64,000 nucleotides of DNA, taken from Elephas maximus indicus (Eukaryota; Chordata; Mammalia; Proboscidea; Elephantidae). A program made the position numbers and the translations under genes. Every line of letters starts with the position of its first letter. The first letter of the stretch is position 1. Below are positions 22,240 to 34,520 of this stretch, piece after piece. The DNA is taken from assembly GCF_024166365.1 (NCBI RefSeq), contig NC_064846.1:31393866-31457865 (forward strand). The letters run 5' to 3'. The notes beneath the pieces were generated by a model, which saw nothing but the letters and a program-made list of their open reading frames with translations, searched no databases and had not been told where the DNA came from.

Positions 22240-23155
22240 TATCAGCCCATATACTCAATAAATATTTATTCAGCGACTACTGAACGAAGGTCATTGTGGC
22301 TTTTCTTCTGATAAACAAGCCAGTGTAGATACAATTCAACCGGAATATTGTGAAAGTGTTTGGTACTAGATTTAGCCCTGTGCTAGTTGGAATACATGAG
22401 AAAATGTGGCAAGAAGGGGGAGATTAATTAAAAATATTGTTCAACGTACAGGCCTTAGTAAGTAGGGAGTAGAAAGCATTGATTTTTCTCCTTTGGTAAC
22501 TGTATCTGGTAGTACTAAGAGTCGTTATTCTAATATGAGTTCTCATTTCAATTTATAAAAAAAATCAAAGGGATGATTGGAATCTGTGGCATCCCTTGAT
22601 GCCTTCATTTAAAGTACATAAAAAATGAAATCTTGAAATCTACATCGATCTTCCAAAATAAAAAGGGTACATTTCTCATTAAAGGTTTTGTTAATTGGGT
22701 TTCAATTAACTGAGATTAACCTGTAATGGGATTTTAAAATGGGTTTGTCAGTTTTGACATAGTTCTATTTGTTATTCTTCTGGAGTTACTGCTTTTAAAG
22801 GAGTACTATTGCCAAAAAGTTCAGATTCATATAGGGGGAAAAAGAAAAGTAAGATTGGAAAATAAAATGATAGATTAAAAAAAAAAAACTTTCTGAAGAA
22901 GGAAATCCAGATTTTTACATATTGTATCATTTGTGAAAAGGATTTTCTTAATTTGGAAATTGTGAGTCTGCCAGTTGTGTAATATTAACTGAAAGATTTT
23001 TTTTTCATATTCGGAAAGCTTAAATTTGTGGCAAATGGTAGTCCTACTAACCCAATGTGAATGAACAGATCAGAATGCTCAAAAATGTGTAACAGGACAA
23101 AAGAACACACACTTATGAAAATATTTGGCGCTGAATATTTAAAAGGTTCAAAGAG
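22240..23155. other. Non-coding DNA, no feature recognised
   Basis: AT-rich unique DNA with an A-run near 22877. 'aatatttattcagcgactac' near 22260 recalls L2 antisense text but is too short to call. Confidence 0.5.
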
Positions 23156-23163
23156 CAGCTAAT

Positions 23164-23176
23164 CCCCCCCCCCCCC
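23164..23176. repeat. C13 homopolymer
   Basis: Uninterrupted C run directly before a MIR-like element; likely to be length-variable and prone to sequencing error. Confidence 0.9.
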
Positions 23177-23179
23177 TTA

Positions 23180-23375
23180 GGGAGACAACATGGTATAGTA
23201 GAAAGGCCCTTGGCTGTAAATCAGAAAACCCCGGATCTACTCCCAGTCTTATCCTAGTAACATCATCCTCCTCCAGTCACTTCTTCACTCTGAGCCTTGG
23301 TTTTCTCATATTTGCAATAAAAAGTTTGGGCTGAGTTGCTCCAACTTTCTTCCTGCTTCAACATTCTATGATTCT
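23180..23375 (+). repeat. MIR element
   Basis: Reads 'acaacatggtatagtagaaa', 'tcactctgagccttggtttt' and 'caacattctatgattctt', matching the start, core and end of MIR in order. It is moderately diverged. Confidence 0.75.
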
Positions 23376-23379
23376 TCGA

Positions 23380-24520
23380 AAATTAAGGACTCTCTGAAGC
23401 GTGCAATAAGGAGTAGAGCATGTTGATTAAATTGGAATACACACAATAGTTAAAAAAGATTGCTGCTAGTTTAAGTGGTTTAGTGAGTTGGTAATAGGAT
23501 GTTTATTTATTTTTTTTAACTTAAACCAGTTGTTTATCTAACACCTTCCCGTACAAGCATACACACAAACACACACACACACACCAGTATTGACTTTATA
23601 GTAAATGGATTCAAATAGAAGTTTAGTTAAGTCGTCTCAAATTTTCCTTCCTGACAAAAATGCTTAACTTTGGGATACTGCTCTGTTACTGCTCAGTCTG
23701 TCTCTTGAAGTTGAACAAACTGCATACTTTCTCCCTCTTGCAAGGTGGTCATTGAAGGTCAAGCATCTCACCGTACCCTGGAACCAGCCAAGTGCAAAAT
23801 CCGATGACTTCAGACTCCAATGCTTTCAATCTGGCACCCTTCATGAGCATTAAGTTCATATTAAAGCATTTAAAATATATTCTCCTTCATCTACATATCA
23901 CAGCAATAACAACCTGGGCACAGGACAGTGCCTGGGAGCAAATAACCACTTGGAGTTAATGATCTGAGGGGCAGCTGAGGACCATTGACTCTTCCTAGTC
24001 AGTTCTTCATCCCCATAAAATGCCCTATTCCTGAGGTGCCAAGCTTTCAATAATTTTCCTGTCTCACATCAGATTAGAGACCATAAATAATATCGTTTAA
24101 TACATAATAATGAGATTTGGTAATGCAGTAAAATATCAACAATTCCAGTACTATATAAAGATGGCTATTCTGATCAAACTCAAAGAACGAGCGGTAAATG
24201 AAGTTCATGAATCATAATATTGTAGAAGTGACTTTCACCTTATTGATTTGAAATGAAATATAAGTAAGAATTCATATGGTTTAGGGGAGCAGTTCCCTTT
24301 CTTTTGCTCCTTATTTCACTGATGAATGATCCAATTTAGAAATAATAATAAAAAATGCCTCTGACATCTATTTTAAATGGATTTTTTAAATAGTGTATGT
24401 TCAGCTTCCTCCCCCCACTCTTTTTTAGCACTAGCTTCATTTTGGAGATATGTGTAGCTCTGAGCTTAGTTACAAATACAGTTCTACCAATGGTGTTTTC
24501 CAGAAGTAGCACTTTTCATC
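23380..24520. other. Non-coding DNA with a short (CA)n run
   Basis: A (CA)n microsatellite lies at about 23561-23585. Nothing else is recognised; no coding frame of interest. Confidence 0.5.
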
Positions 24521-24529
24521 CATTTATTA

Positions 24530-24645
24530 CTCTGAGATACATTTAATAAGTCTCTAGAATGTGCCAGGCACGATGCTAGGTCCTAAGGAACCAAAAATAA
24601 ATAAGGGACATGATTCCCGCTCATGAGCCCTTGGAGGAGAAGTGG
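24530..24645 (-). repeat. L2 fragment (antisense)
   Basis: 'tctagaatgtgccaggcacg' followed by 'atgctaggtcctaaggaacc' and 'ttcccgctcatgagcccttgg' matches the reverse complement of the L2 3' end. Confidence 0.65.
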
Positions 24646-24847
24646 AAAGTGACCTATACACAGAGAAATAAAATAATCAAGTGTTGCAGCTGTGGAGTGC
24701 ATAGGAATTCATTTGCTTGCGGCATTCATATTATTTTTCTAAATTTAAAAGAATTCACCTGTCAGAGCCTACTCACTATGGCAACAAGATGTAATCTCAT
24801 AACGCCCCCCCCCCGCAAAAAAAATATGGACAGGAATCACTGGGCAC

Positions 24848-25531
24848 GATAGGCAGAATGGCCCCACAAAGATACCCATGTCCTAATTCTTGGAACCTGT
24901 GGATATGGAGCCCTGGTGGCGCAGTGGTTAAGAGCTTGGCTGCTAACCAAAAGGTTGGCAGTTTGAATCCACCAGCAGTCGTGGGAAACCCTATGGGGTG
25001 GTTCTACTCTGTCCTACAGGGTCGCTATGAGTCGGAATTGACTCAACAGAAATAGGTTTGGTTTTTGGCTTTTATGAATATGTTAGATTACATGGCAAAG
25101 AGAAATTAAGGTGGCAAATGAAATTAAGCTTGCTAACTAGCTAACTTGAAGGTAGGGAAATTACTGTAGTTATTGAGGTGGGCCCAATGTAACCACAAAA
25201 GCTCTTAAAAGTGAAAGAGGGAGGTAGAAGAGAGAGAACCAGAAAGATGGCAGCAACAGAAGGACTGGGTCCAACATTGTTGGCTTTGAAGATACATGGA
25301 TAGGGCCACAAACCAAGGAATGGAGGTGGCCTCTAGAACTTGGAAAGAGCAAATAAATGGATTACACCTAGAGTCTCTGAGAGAAATACAGTCCTGTTGA
25401 CACTTTGATTTTGATTCATGGAGACCCATTTTGGATATCTGGCCTATGGAACTATAAGAAAATAAGTTTGTATTGTTTTAAGCCACCAAATTGGTGATAA
25501 TCTGTCACAGCAGCAAAAGGAAACAAATACA
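24848..25531 (+). repeat. MLT1-like LTR (ERVL-MaLR), interrupted by a SINE
   Basis: A solo LTR of MaLR type by text: 'aggtgggcccaatgtaacca', 'cattgttggctttgaagata', 'aaaccaaggaatggaggtgg', 'gattttgattcatggagacc', ending with 'ttgttttaagccaccaaatt' and 'tgtcacagcagcaaaaggaa'. It is an old non-coding endogenous-retrovirus-like remnant. The SINE at 24907-25067 splits it. The subfamily is not certain. Confidence 0.75.
24907..25067 (+). repeat. AfroSINE, short type, nested in LTR
   Basis: From GGAGCCCTGGTGGCGCAG to ATAGGTTTGGTTTTT. The flanks (tggatat before, tgaatat after) look like a partly decayed target duplication, and the LTR text continues on both sides. Confidence 0.94.
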
Positions 25532-25539
25532 GAGGCGCT

Positions 25540-26170
25540 TACCCAGTGCGGAAAATTTGGGGAGGACCCTCTAGTTGTTAGCCAGTTGTAGTTGCTGAAA
25601 GATGTGGTTCATGTTGATCTGGGAGCACAGGGATATTTGTCTGGTGACCATTCCTCCTGAATAGCCACATCTAGCCTCTCCATCAGAAGTCCAGTGATTT
25701 GTGAGGTCCCTGGAAAGCCTGACTTCTCTCTGTCACCCCCCCCCGTCATCCCCACCCCCAGTCTCAGGGAGAATTCATTGCTCATTCCTACTTCTTCTAT
25801 GGACCACTCGTGCCCCTTCCTCTCCTCCCCTTGCGCCCCGCCACCTTGATAATCAGAATACAAGATTTGTTGATAGCTGAGAAGTGGAAAATTGTGTTTC
25901 TCCTTTTACAGAACACCTAAAGCATTGAGAATGAGACAGACACTACTTTCCCAATAAATTATCCTGTCATGGATTTTATGACAAGCATAAAGTTGGGAAT
26001 TGAGTATAATGTGAAACAGGATGACCAGGATAACCTGAATAGCCAGAATCATCTCTCCTCTCCCTCTTTTTTTTTCTGTATTTATAGCTTAAGTGTGATC
26101 CCTTCAGCTCTGTAGTGTCTGCCACTCCCTGTTGTCTTATTCCTTGCTTACCTGACTCATGTGTATTAAC
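25540..26170. other. Non-coding DNA, no feature recognised
   Basis: C-rich words near 25735-25760 and a T-run near 26069. Frames up to 98 codons on the minus strand show no resemblance to proteins. Confidence 0.5.
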
Positions 26171-26177
26171 TAGCCTG

Positions 26178-26437
26178 GTCCCTGTGGTGTAGAGGTTAAG
26201 TGTATATGCTTTGGAGTTTAAGTACATGAGATGATCCAATTCTGCCACATATTGGCTATACAATTGAGGCAAGTAGATTAAGTATAGTCTCTCTAAACCT
26301 CAGTCTCCTCACCTCTAAAATGGGGATAATAATTGTGTCTATATCATAGAGTGTTTGTGAAGTTTAAATGGCCTTACACATACCACATTAAGTACTTGGC
26401 ACAATGTCTGGCATGTAATGTAATAAATGCTCAATGA
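26178..26437 (+). repeat. MIR element, near full length
   Basis: Runs from 'cctgtggtgtagaggttaag' through 'attctgccacatattggcta', 'taaacctcagtctcctcacc', 'aatggggataataattgtgt' and 'cttggcacaatgtctggcat' to 'ataaatgctcaatgaag'. All parts of MIR are in order. Confidence 0.92.
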
Positions 26438-26665
26438 AGGGTAAGAACTGTTCCCCCTACTTATATTGCCATGATAAGGGTATAAAGGGGAGCAATCAAT
26501 TCTATCTGGTAGGGGGATGGGGAACAGGCAACAGGAAAGGCTTCATGGGGGAGGTGATGCTGGTAATACTGGAGCCAAGTCTGAAAGTGCCTACCGGTGG
26601 GGAGTAGGGAAGGTGACTTGGCATTATCAGATAGACAAATAGTCAAGATAAGGAGATATTCTAAG

Positions 26666-26684
26666 CAAAAAAAAAAAAAAAAAA
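26666..26684. repeat. Poly-A run
   Basis: About 19 consecutive A residues followed by GAAAGAAAA. No retrocopy body is recognised on its left side. Confidence 0.85.
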
Positions 26685-27019
26685 AGAAAGAAAATGACAT
26701 AGAAGCATCAAATAGCCTGGTCTCTTAGAGACACTGCAATCATTCTGTCCAGCTAGAGGGTGATATGGAAGGTGGGCATGAGAAGAGATAAGGCTGGGGA
26801 CAAATGAAGAGGTATTTCTGTGGCCTATTTCCTACTAAGAAGCATCTTCTTTTTTTCTTGTAGATCAGTGGTTTTTTAATACTGTTTGTGAAATTTGAAG
26901 TCTGGTGTACTGCCCACTGAGCCTCTATCTTGTTTAAGAGAAATCCTTGAAAAAAGACTGCCTAGGAACACCATTTAAAAGTCACTGCTATAGACAAGGA
27001 GCAACTATGGAAGGATTTT

Positions 27020-27190
27020 AATAATCACATTTGTGATTTAGAGGGTTCACACTGGTGATAGTATGAAAGGCAGGTAGGGAGGGGGCAAGACTGAAAGCCA
27101 AGAAACCAGTTAGGAGACTGTTGCCATAGTCCAGATAAGACATGACGAAGGCCAGGTGGTAATTAGCAATGGGATAATGATGGAGGGATA
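27020..27190. repeat. Ancestral purine-rich interspersed repeat, copy 2 (left part)
   Basis: 'gagggggcaagactgaaagc', 'gaaaccagttaggagactgt' and 'tgccatagtccagataagac' match the same old repeat as 13.6-14.4 kb. A MER5-like element splits it, and it resumes at about 27.41 kb. Confidence 0.65.
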
Positions 27191-27197
27191 GATTTGA

Positions 27198-27383
27198 ACA
27201 GCACTTCTCAAACCTGAGCAAGCACAAGAATCACTTGGGGGGCTTGTTAAAACACAAATGCTGAACCCTACTCCTGAGTTTCTGTTTCAGTAGGCCAGGG
27301 GTGGGGTGCAATAATTTACATTTCTAACAAGTTCTCTGGGGATGCTGATGCCACTGGTCTAGGGATTACACTTTGAAAACCAT
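27198..27383 (-). mobile_element. Non-autonomous hAT-Charlie element, MER5 type
   Basis: Imperfect terminal repeats (GCACTTCTCAAACC at the left, TTTGAAAACCATGG at the right) enclose 'agaatcacttggggggcttg', 'tttctgtttcagtaggccag' and 'catttctaacaagttctctg'. This is the body of a short Charlie-derived DNA transposon. It has no coding capacity. The exact subfamily name is uncertain. Confidence 0.82.
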
Positions 27384-27409
27384 GGATTCGAGATGTGCTC
27401 ACTGTATAG

Positions 27410-27545
27410 TACTGACAGGCCTGGGTTATTCATTAGACATGCAGACTAAGGGAAAGGAAGGAGTCAAGGATGATGCCTAGGTTTCTGGCTTGGGAGACTG
27501 GACAGATGGTGATACCACTCAGTGTTCCTGAGAGCAAGTTTAAGC
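27410..27545. repeat. Ancestral purine-rich repeat, copy 2 (right part)
   Basis: 'ggagtcaaggatgatgccta' and 'ggtttctggcttgggagact' continue the repeat interrupted by the MER5-like element. The same phrase in altered form is at about 47565. Confidence 0.65.
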
Positions 27546-27559
27546 TGAGCCGAAAAAAA

Positions 27560-30500
27560 AAAAATTTTTTTCATGCCCCTAGCAAGGGCAGATCAACTAA
27601 AAATCTTTAAACAAGATTTTTGTTTAGATCCTGGGTCCTCTTCTGGACAACCTGACCCTGTACTTTTTTGCTAGTTTCTCCCACACTTTATTCATCTGCC
27701 TTGGTGTTATTTGCTTTCAGGAGGAAGGGGTGGTGAGCATAATGGGTTCTATTTTATACTTCTTGAGTTTGAGGAGCCTCTGAGACATCTAAATGAGAGA
27801 AGCTGGAGAAAAATAATTTAGGCTTTAGTTTTTGTTTATTTCATTGACTGTTTTTTACTTAAAATAAGCTCATTTCCTTATTTCAGCTTGGTCATTATCT
27901 CCTTTTCATGCAAAAATTGGAATAGTCAGGATACAGGTCCAGCTGTAGTTAGTTTGACCTTCAATCTGGTGACTTCCTGCATATTTGCCGTCAATCCTAT
28001 AAGGATTTCTGAGCGTTAAGTTTGCTCATGCCTGGCAATCATCCTTTTTTACAGTATAGATCATTGAATCCAAAGCTTGTTCATTTTTAAATTCCCCTTG
28101 AACACTCCTGTGACCTAGGTTCTTTCTCTACATTACCTGTTCACCAAAAAAAAAAAAAGTCAAAGTATAGTAGAATACCCATGCTGTTAAGTAGGGGAGA
28201 GTAAGAGAGTACCATATTAGGTTGCCTTTTTCTTTCTTTCTTTTCTTTTTTTCTGTTTCAGTAATGGTCAGATTTTGCACCTAAACTATAAGCTGTCTCT
28301 CTAAGGCTGAGAGTGGTCAAATAAAAGACCTTACAAGGTGATGAAGTACCTACATGCACTGGTCAGATGAGGAAGAAAACAGGGCCTTTTAGAATTGAGA
28401 GGAGTAGTAGAAGTAGGTACTAAGGGAAAGGATTATAACTGGTAGGCTAGATTTTGTTGCAGGGGCCAGTCGTACCGGTGAGTTGATCTTTTCTGGCATA
28501 CAGTATAGCCTTACAGACTAGATGTGGTGAAATGCATGTGCCAGCATATTAAGAATTTCAATTCACTTGTCAGCATACAGTTCCTTGAAGGATCATCTTA
28601 ATGTGGGGAGGAGAATGTGGTAAGATGGTTGATGACAGCCATTCACTGCCAAAATCTTCCTTGAAAAACTGTATTTAACTATGCCATTCATTCTCCTTTG
28701 GAGTCTGCTCATCTTAATGACTGATTTGCAATTTGTGGATTGTGGGACTTACGTCCAATTTGTGGATAGGACAGACTTGCATCCATAAGGCTTATAATGA
28801 ACCTCGACTGTAGGTTTAATTCAATTTCTTGTAACATTTATCTCCCATCTTTCCAGGAACACGGAAGCATTGCTCACTTGGTACCTTCTCCTCTTCCCCA
28901 GGGGGGATAAAAAATGCAGGGAAAAACAACCATGAAACTAAAAACAAAACCTTGGTCTTTTGCTAAGTGTTTGTAGGTAAGCCATGATCTGAAATGCATC
29001 CATGTTTGCCAGCAAAAAGTCCAACATTGGGTGCCTAGGAAATGGTTTCTGGGAAATCTCTCTGAGCAGAAGCTTTTCCTTCGGAGTGTTATTTCAGCCC
29101 CACGGTCTTGCTAACCTGGCAGTTAAACACAGCATTGTCTTTTGGGTGAGGCAAAGTCCTGCTTTTTCATAGACCCCCATCTCACCTTAATGAATTTGAA
29201 ATCACTATTTCTTCAGCTTAACACCCTTCCAAAGTAGATTGAGAATTATTATATGTTCTTTTTTAAGAAGGAAAAGAAAAAAAAAATGACAAAAATTTTG
29301 AAATAAATTCAAGGGGGCAACATAATCCCATTCAATGTGGCACACTATCTGTAGGACATATGTGGAATTGGTGACCTTCAAATAGTGTCCTATTTTCACT
29401 AGATGTCTGACAAATATCAGATGAAACTATTCAACTTATATGACTTTAAATGGCTGTTTGCCTGGAACACATCAACTACCTATTTTATACCGGACACATC
29501 TGTTACTATTGCATGTGAACTTTAATTTTCAAAGACATATTTTAAGTGACATGGCCAACTATCACTGTGTGTAATAGATGACAGATTCTTGATTCTGTTC
29601 TCTTCTTGTTTGCAAAATGCTCACCTAGTTGAACGGGATATGTATAATGCTTAGTGTATGATATAAACCCTCAACGATGAATTCATATTAATAATACAAG
29701 TTTTAAATGCCCTTCTTAATTTAATTGACACCCTGCTTTTTTCAAAAGCACCCTGATTGATGCTTTAATTTCTGTGTACAGTGTATGAAAACAAAATGAA
29801 AGATGCACTTATGTACATGCCCCTGATCCAAGCTTACATCTACATACTGTATTTGGGTCATGTGTCACATTGCCGCTATTTTTGATGTGAGTGCCACCTA
29901 TGAGTACTTATTTGCACCAGGCTTATAGTTTTAACCATAAGAGAGAATATGAAGCTACTATTCATTTTATGGCTGACAGTAGTTTGAAGAGGCAGAGGAA
30001 AGAGCTCAAAGAAGACCCTGTAGTAATTCTAAGAAAGGCTGATTTTCAGTTAAGTACATTTTTGTAACTCATTTTGTCGTTTGGTAAACACACAGTGATT
30101 ATTCCTTGAGACAGATGAAATATTCATTAGAAAGCCAAGCGAGGAAAATCACAGTGCTATCAAAGAATAGCAAGGGAGTGGGAGGCCTGTTAAGAATATT
30201 CTGACCCCAGGAAAAAGAAATCAGAATTTCCAAAGAGAGGGACCAGAGAATGCAAACTTTTCAAAAGGTTATTTCCATAAAGTCTGAGGAAATCTTGGCC
30301 TCCATTAAGATTTTTGTCCCTGAGAGCCTAAACTGTAAGTATGGTATCTGCTTTGTCTGCAGAATAAAAAAGGAGCTCTTCCCTTAATCATTATCCTGGG
30401 AGCTGAACATCCTGCTACATTTGAATAAAAATGCCTACTTCATTACTGAGGGGAACACAGAGTTCGGTGTACCAAATGATTTACAGTAGAGCTTAATGAC

Positions 30501-31634
30501 AGGACTACCTTATAAATGAATGGGTTGTTTAAAGAATAATAATAGTTGTTAATGTGTTTAGTATCTTTTTTTTTTAGTATCAAATGAAGTACACAATGCT
30601 CACAAATTCTAAGAAACCTACCAAATGAGTGCTGTCCGTTTAAAAAAAAAAATAGGGCTATCCTTTATGCCTTTTTAAGGTAAGATTATACCTTTAAGTA
30701 AAATGGAAAGTGATGTCATAGAAAATAGAATTTTGGATGTGTCAACAATCCCATCAGATTTTTCCCTCTAGTGAACTCTCTTAAAATGATGGAAAACACA
30801 AAATTATGAAATCACCGAGCTGCAGAGGACCTTGAGAAACCATTTGTTCCAGGCTTCTGCTTTCAAGCATGTGAATGTCTACACAAAGGGTAAGCGAGTC
30901 ATGTCATCAGTATTATGAGTACAGAATTCTTTATTTAGGAAATGTATTTTTTATATAGCATTCTGCTATGTGTCAGGCACTGCCTGAAGCACTTTAAAAA
31001 TATTAGCTGGGTACATTTGTCATGGCACTGCTTTCCCCCTCCTTCTACCCTTTCTTGTTCCTTCCCCTTATTTTTTTCCCTACACAGATTTTCCCATTTC
31101 CTTTTTCCACTATTTGTTTCTTGGCTTAGCTGTTGGCCCTTCTCAGTATTGTTCCAGGCTTGTTGGGACCCTTCAGTGTAATGAGGTATGTGAACTCTAG
31201 TGTAAGCCGTTTTGCCTTTTTTTTTCCCATTGCTTTTGAGAATATCATGGAATTCAAGTCAAATTTCTTATAGGAATCAAAGTTGATTATTTTATCATTT
31301 TGCCTTCATCTCTGTTACTTGTCAGTTTATGAAAGAAGGAAATAAAATTGGCCTGGAATAATTTAGTATCCACATAGCCTTGATGGTTACTTCTAGTGTC
31401 TTAGGATCACTTGTTTAATGATAATACATTTGGATAAGACTAGAATTGGCACAGAGACTGAATATAGAATATTCCTTAAAAAATAATTTCTCATTTTAAA
31501 TTTCCAGTTTGCCAAACTACATGAGAATCTTCTTTCTCTCCCTTTTTTTTTTTTCATTCTTGGGTTTTGGCAAAAGAGGGTGAATATATTTTCTTCATTT
31601 TGTACTTTTTTATATTTTATCTTTCTTGAAGTTT

Positions 31635-31635
<1 letters not shown>
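27560..31635. other. Unique-looking non-coding DNA
   Basis: About 4 kb without recent SINEs. Small MIR/L2-like words occur near 30810-30870 and 30955-31000. A T/C-rich simple stretch is at about 28225-28255. No plausible coding frame. Confidence 0.55.

Positions 31636-31636
<1 letters not shown>

Positions 31637-31668
<32 letters not shown>
31637..31668. repeat. (CA)n microsatellite
   Basis: Sixteen or so CA units directly before a SINE. Likely to be length-polymorphic. Confidence 0.92.
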
Positions 31669-31671
<3 letters not shown>

Positions 31672-31675
31672 ACAT

Positions 31676-31829
31676 GGAAACCCTGGTGGCATAGTGGTTA
31701 AGAACTATGGCTGCTAACCAAAAGGTCGGCAGTTCGAATCCAACGTGCTCCTTATAAACTCTGTGGGGCAGTTCTACTGTGTCCTATACGGTTGCTATGA
31801 GTCAGAATCCACTTGATGACAATGGGTTT
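31676..31829 (+). repeat. AfroSINE, short type
   Basis: GGAAACCCTGGTGGCATAG to GACAATGGGTTTTTAAC, with a B-box GCAGTTCGAATCC and a small deletion after it (CCAACGTGCTCC in place of CCACCAGGCGCTCC). Confidence 0.94.
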
Positions 31830-31835
31830 TTAACA

Positions 31836-31914
31836 TACACGGACTAAGCAGTGTTTCATTCTGTTGTACATAATGTCGCTAGTCAGAACTGACTCGAAGG
31901 CACCTAACAACAGC
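31836..31914 (+). repeat. RTE LINE 3'-terminal fragment
   Basis: 'agtgtttcattctgttgtac' then GTCGCTAGTCAGAACTGACTC and CACCTAACAACAGC. The first phrase is found in the RTE copies at 35.6 and 43.3 kb but not in the short SINE, so this is a LINE tail and not a SINE. It is strongly 5'-truncated. Confidence 0.7.
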
Positions 31915-31942
31915 ATCGTACATACATACATATACTTAGGAA

Positions 31943-32098
31943 GGAGCCTTGGTGGTCACAGGGACAGTGGTTTGGGAGAAATGACCTGGTGATATGCTCC
32001 AGTAAAGATTACAGCCTAGAAACCCTATGGGGCAGTTCTACACTGTCATATAGGGTTGCTATGAGTGAGAATCCACTCAACAGCCCCTAACAACAGCA
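31943..32098 (+). repeat. AfroSINE, extra-block type with internal deletion
   Basis: Head GGAGCCTTGGTGGTCACAG, then a jump to GATATGCTCCAGTAAAG (remains of the extra block), then CAGCCTAGAAACCCTATGGG and an RTE-like tail CCCTAACAACAGC. The B-box part is lost. Confidence 0.88.
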
Positions 32099-32214
32099 GT
32101 AAGAGGAAAGGGAACTTAAACTGATCCTAAATTAATGAGCTCCTATGCTTAGAAGGCATTCAGGACATTTTATCCAGCGAAGGTGAGATACTAAGATCAA
32201 TGAGGACGAAAGAC

Positions 32215-32310
32215 TATATAGGCTTTATTCACTGCTGGATCCCCAGCACCTAGCACTGTACCTGACAGCTAGTAGGTATTTAACAAATATGTCTTAAATG
32301 AACTAATACA
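32215..32310 (+). repeat. L2 3'-end fragment
   Basis: 'ttcactgctggatccccagc', 'cctagcactgtacctgacag' and 'ctagtaggtatttaacaaat' follow the L2 tail. Confidence 0.75.
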
Positions 32311-33290
32311 TAAATGCCAATGATAGTGAAAACTGTGGTGTCCCAAAAGAAGAGAACAAAAATCTCCTGATGGTTTGCCTCATTCACTTTAATATATTAG
32401 ACTGAAGGGATTGGGCCTAACATGCTGAGATTTTTCTATATAGTCATATATTTAGGACAATAATTGAATCTTTAAATAAAATTTATGTCCCTGCTAAATT
32501 ATGCTTCTTGTGGGATATCATGGCATGACTCTACTTGGGCACCACAAATTATATTGATGGGGTGAAATGTGTTTTCATGTCTGTTTTTAAAATGTGGAAT
32601 ACTATGAAATTCCTGTAAGTGTCATGTTTGAGATGAGCCTAGGCTGGTTTCTTTGGGTTTGACACATTTTCAGCTTGTCATCCTGTCCTTAGAGATGTTG
32701 AAAATTAAATGGGGATACTTAAATAATTTAATTTATAAGCTTGCTTACAGCTATGTGGTTTATCAAGCCAGATGTCGGTAGCCTCAGTTTCTTGCAGCTC
32801 AGCTGCTGCCAGAACATAAATTAAAATTGGTTCTCCGTGTCAAGGATGAGCAAGTAAAAAAGGAAGAAACTTTCTCTCAGATAGCCAATATCAGTGTAGT
32901 CTTTGCTGGGCAGTGTCATTGTCTTTTAACCATTGCTTAATTTTGAAGTAAAAATGAGTAGAATGCATTCACAAAATGAGCTCGGATATATTTCAGGGGA
33001 AATCCCGTTCCCTGTGTATATGATGACGTAACTCACGTTTCTATAACACAAAGTCTATAATAGGTATGTTATTCTAGTTTCACGCCTTCCCATCCCCAGA
33101 AGTCATTTTATGTTGTTTTTCAAATGCAATAGATTTACTCAAGTTTTTATGGTTATATCATCAACATTTCCAGTTTTTTTTAAAAACATTGGTCTTGACA
33201 GTGTTTTAACAGGGTGTTTTCCCTAGTGATAAAGTATGCTTCTGAACTCATCTTCCTTATGTAAATGGAAAACAAACAACAGCCTCTATG
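32310..33290. other. Non-coding DNA, no feature recognised
   Basis: AT-rich unique-looking DNA. No coding frame or repeat recognised. Confidence 0.5.
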
Positions 33291-33297
33291 TAATTGG

Positions 33298-33518
33298 GAG
33301 TTCCTGAGTGCTGCGAACAGTTAACATGCTTGCCGCTAACCGAAAGGTTGGCAGTTCGAGTTCACCCAGAAGAATCTCAGAAGAAAGGCCTGACAATCTT
33401 AAAAATCTGAAAAATCAGGCACTGAAAACCTTATTGGACCACAGTTCTACTCCGACGCACATGGGGTCGCCATGAGTCGGAATCAGCTCAATGGCAACTG
33501 GTTTGGTTTGGTTTGGTG
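33298..33518 (+). repeat. AfroSINE, long type, full length
   Basis: Best copy of the long type here: GGAGTTCCTGAGTGCTGCG, GCTAACCGAAAGGTTGGC, GTTCGAGTTCACCC, AGAAAGGCCTGACAATC, CACAGTTCTACTCCGACGC, ACATGGGGTCGCCATGAG, GGCAACTGGTTTGG. It is about 220 bp against about 160 bp for the short type. Confidence 0.95.
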
Positions 33519-33519
33519 G

Positions 33520-34150
33520 GAGACAGTTTAAGGTGGTAAAAACAATGTCTGAAACAAGGAGCCAGCGCTGCATAAATCCACAGTGGGATCTTGGGTAAGT
33601 CTATCTGGACTTGTTTCTTCTCACATGAAATGAGAAGCTTAGGCTGAGTCATGTTTAAGTTTCCTTGAGGACTTCAGAATTCTTTGAAATGTTTTAAAAT
33701 ATCTCAGGCAGCTTCTATCTCAACTAAATTATTTCTACCTTTTAAAGCCCACAAATAATCCAAGTTATATGACTCCACTTTGGTTTGCTCCCTTTTTTGA
33801 ATTTCTACAGCAGTTAAATAGTCAGAATGCAGAATTTTGCATGTTTGTATAGTCATGTTTTGTTATCTGATTCTTTTTTGTTCATTAAAATTGCCTCCCC
33901 AACTAGATTGCAAAAGTCTCAAATATAAGAACTATGTCTTAAACTTCCCCTATTCTTTGAATCTGTTACATTATGGAGTACATAAACTTATTAATTGATT
34001 TGGTTTGGATGCTAACCACTTTAAGTTATTGTTTTAGATCCCTTATATTTAATACTAAAATCTCGAAGGAATTTTTTTCCTGGGTCATTTGATCTGGGGA
34101 TACCATTTGTGAGAAGCAGGGCCCTGTTTGGCAGAAAAGAGATCCTTGGG
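33520..34150. other. Non-coding DNA, no feature recognised
   Basis: Possible MIR remains around 33540-33680 ('ggagccagcgctgcataaat', 'cttgtttcttctcacatgaa'), too diverged to call firmly. Confidence 0.45.
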
Positions 34151-34165
34151 TAATTTTCTTTCCTA

Positions 34166-34327
34166 AAAAAAAACCCGAAATGAAAACCCATTGCTGCCGA
34201 GTCGATTCCGACTCATAGCGACTCAATAAGACAGAGTAGAACAGCCCCAGAGAGTGGCTGGTGAATTCGAACTGCCGAACTTTTGGTTAGCAGCTATAAT
34301 TCTTAACCACAGTGCCACCAGGGCTCC
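34166..34327 (-). repeat. AfroSINE, short type, perfect 12-bp target duplication
   Basis: Minus-strand copy; + strand reads AACCCATTGCTGCCGAGTCG to GTGCCACCAGGGCTCC. Exact flanking repeats ttttctttccta lie at 34154-34165 and 34328-34339. The intact duplication suggests a relatively recent insertion. Confidence 0.97.
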
Positions 34328-34374
34328 TTTTCTTTCCTAGACCTCTAACATCAACGTTCTAATCCGATTTACCA

Positions 34375-34520
34375 ACATGAATCGAGCACACACTATGTGT
34401 CAGGTACTGTGATAACACTGTGGTGGATTGGAGGGAGGTTGATATGTAAAGACTGATAAGACATAAGTCTTGCCCTCAAGGGGTTCACAGTAAAGAAGTT
34501 GGGGTGGTATATTCAATATA
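34375..34520 (-). repeat. L2/MIR-type fragment (antisense)
   Basis: 'gaatcgagcacacactatgt', 'gtcaggtactgtgataacac' and 'cttgccctcaaggggttcac' match the reverse complement of an L2 3' end. Confidence 0.65.

Noticed and set aside
26666..26684. Poly-A tail of a processed pseudogene
   Set aside because: No gene-like body or target duplication is recognised beside the A-run.
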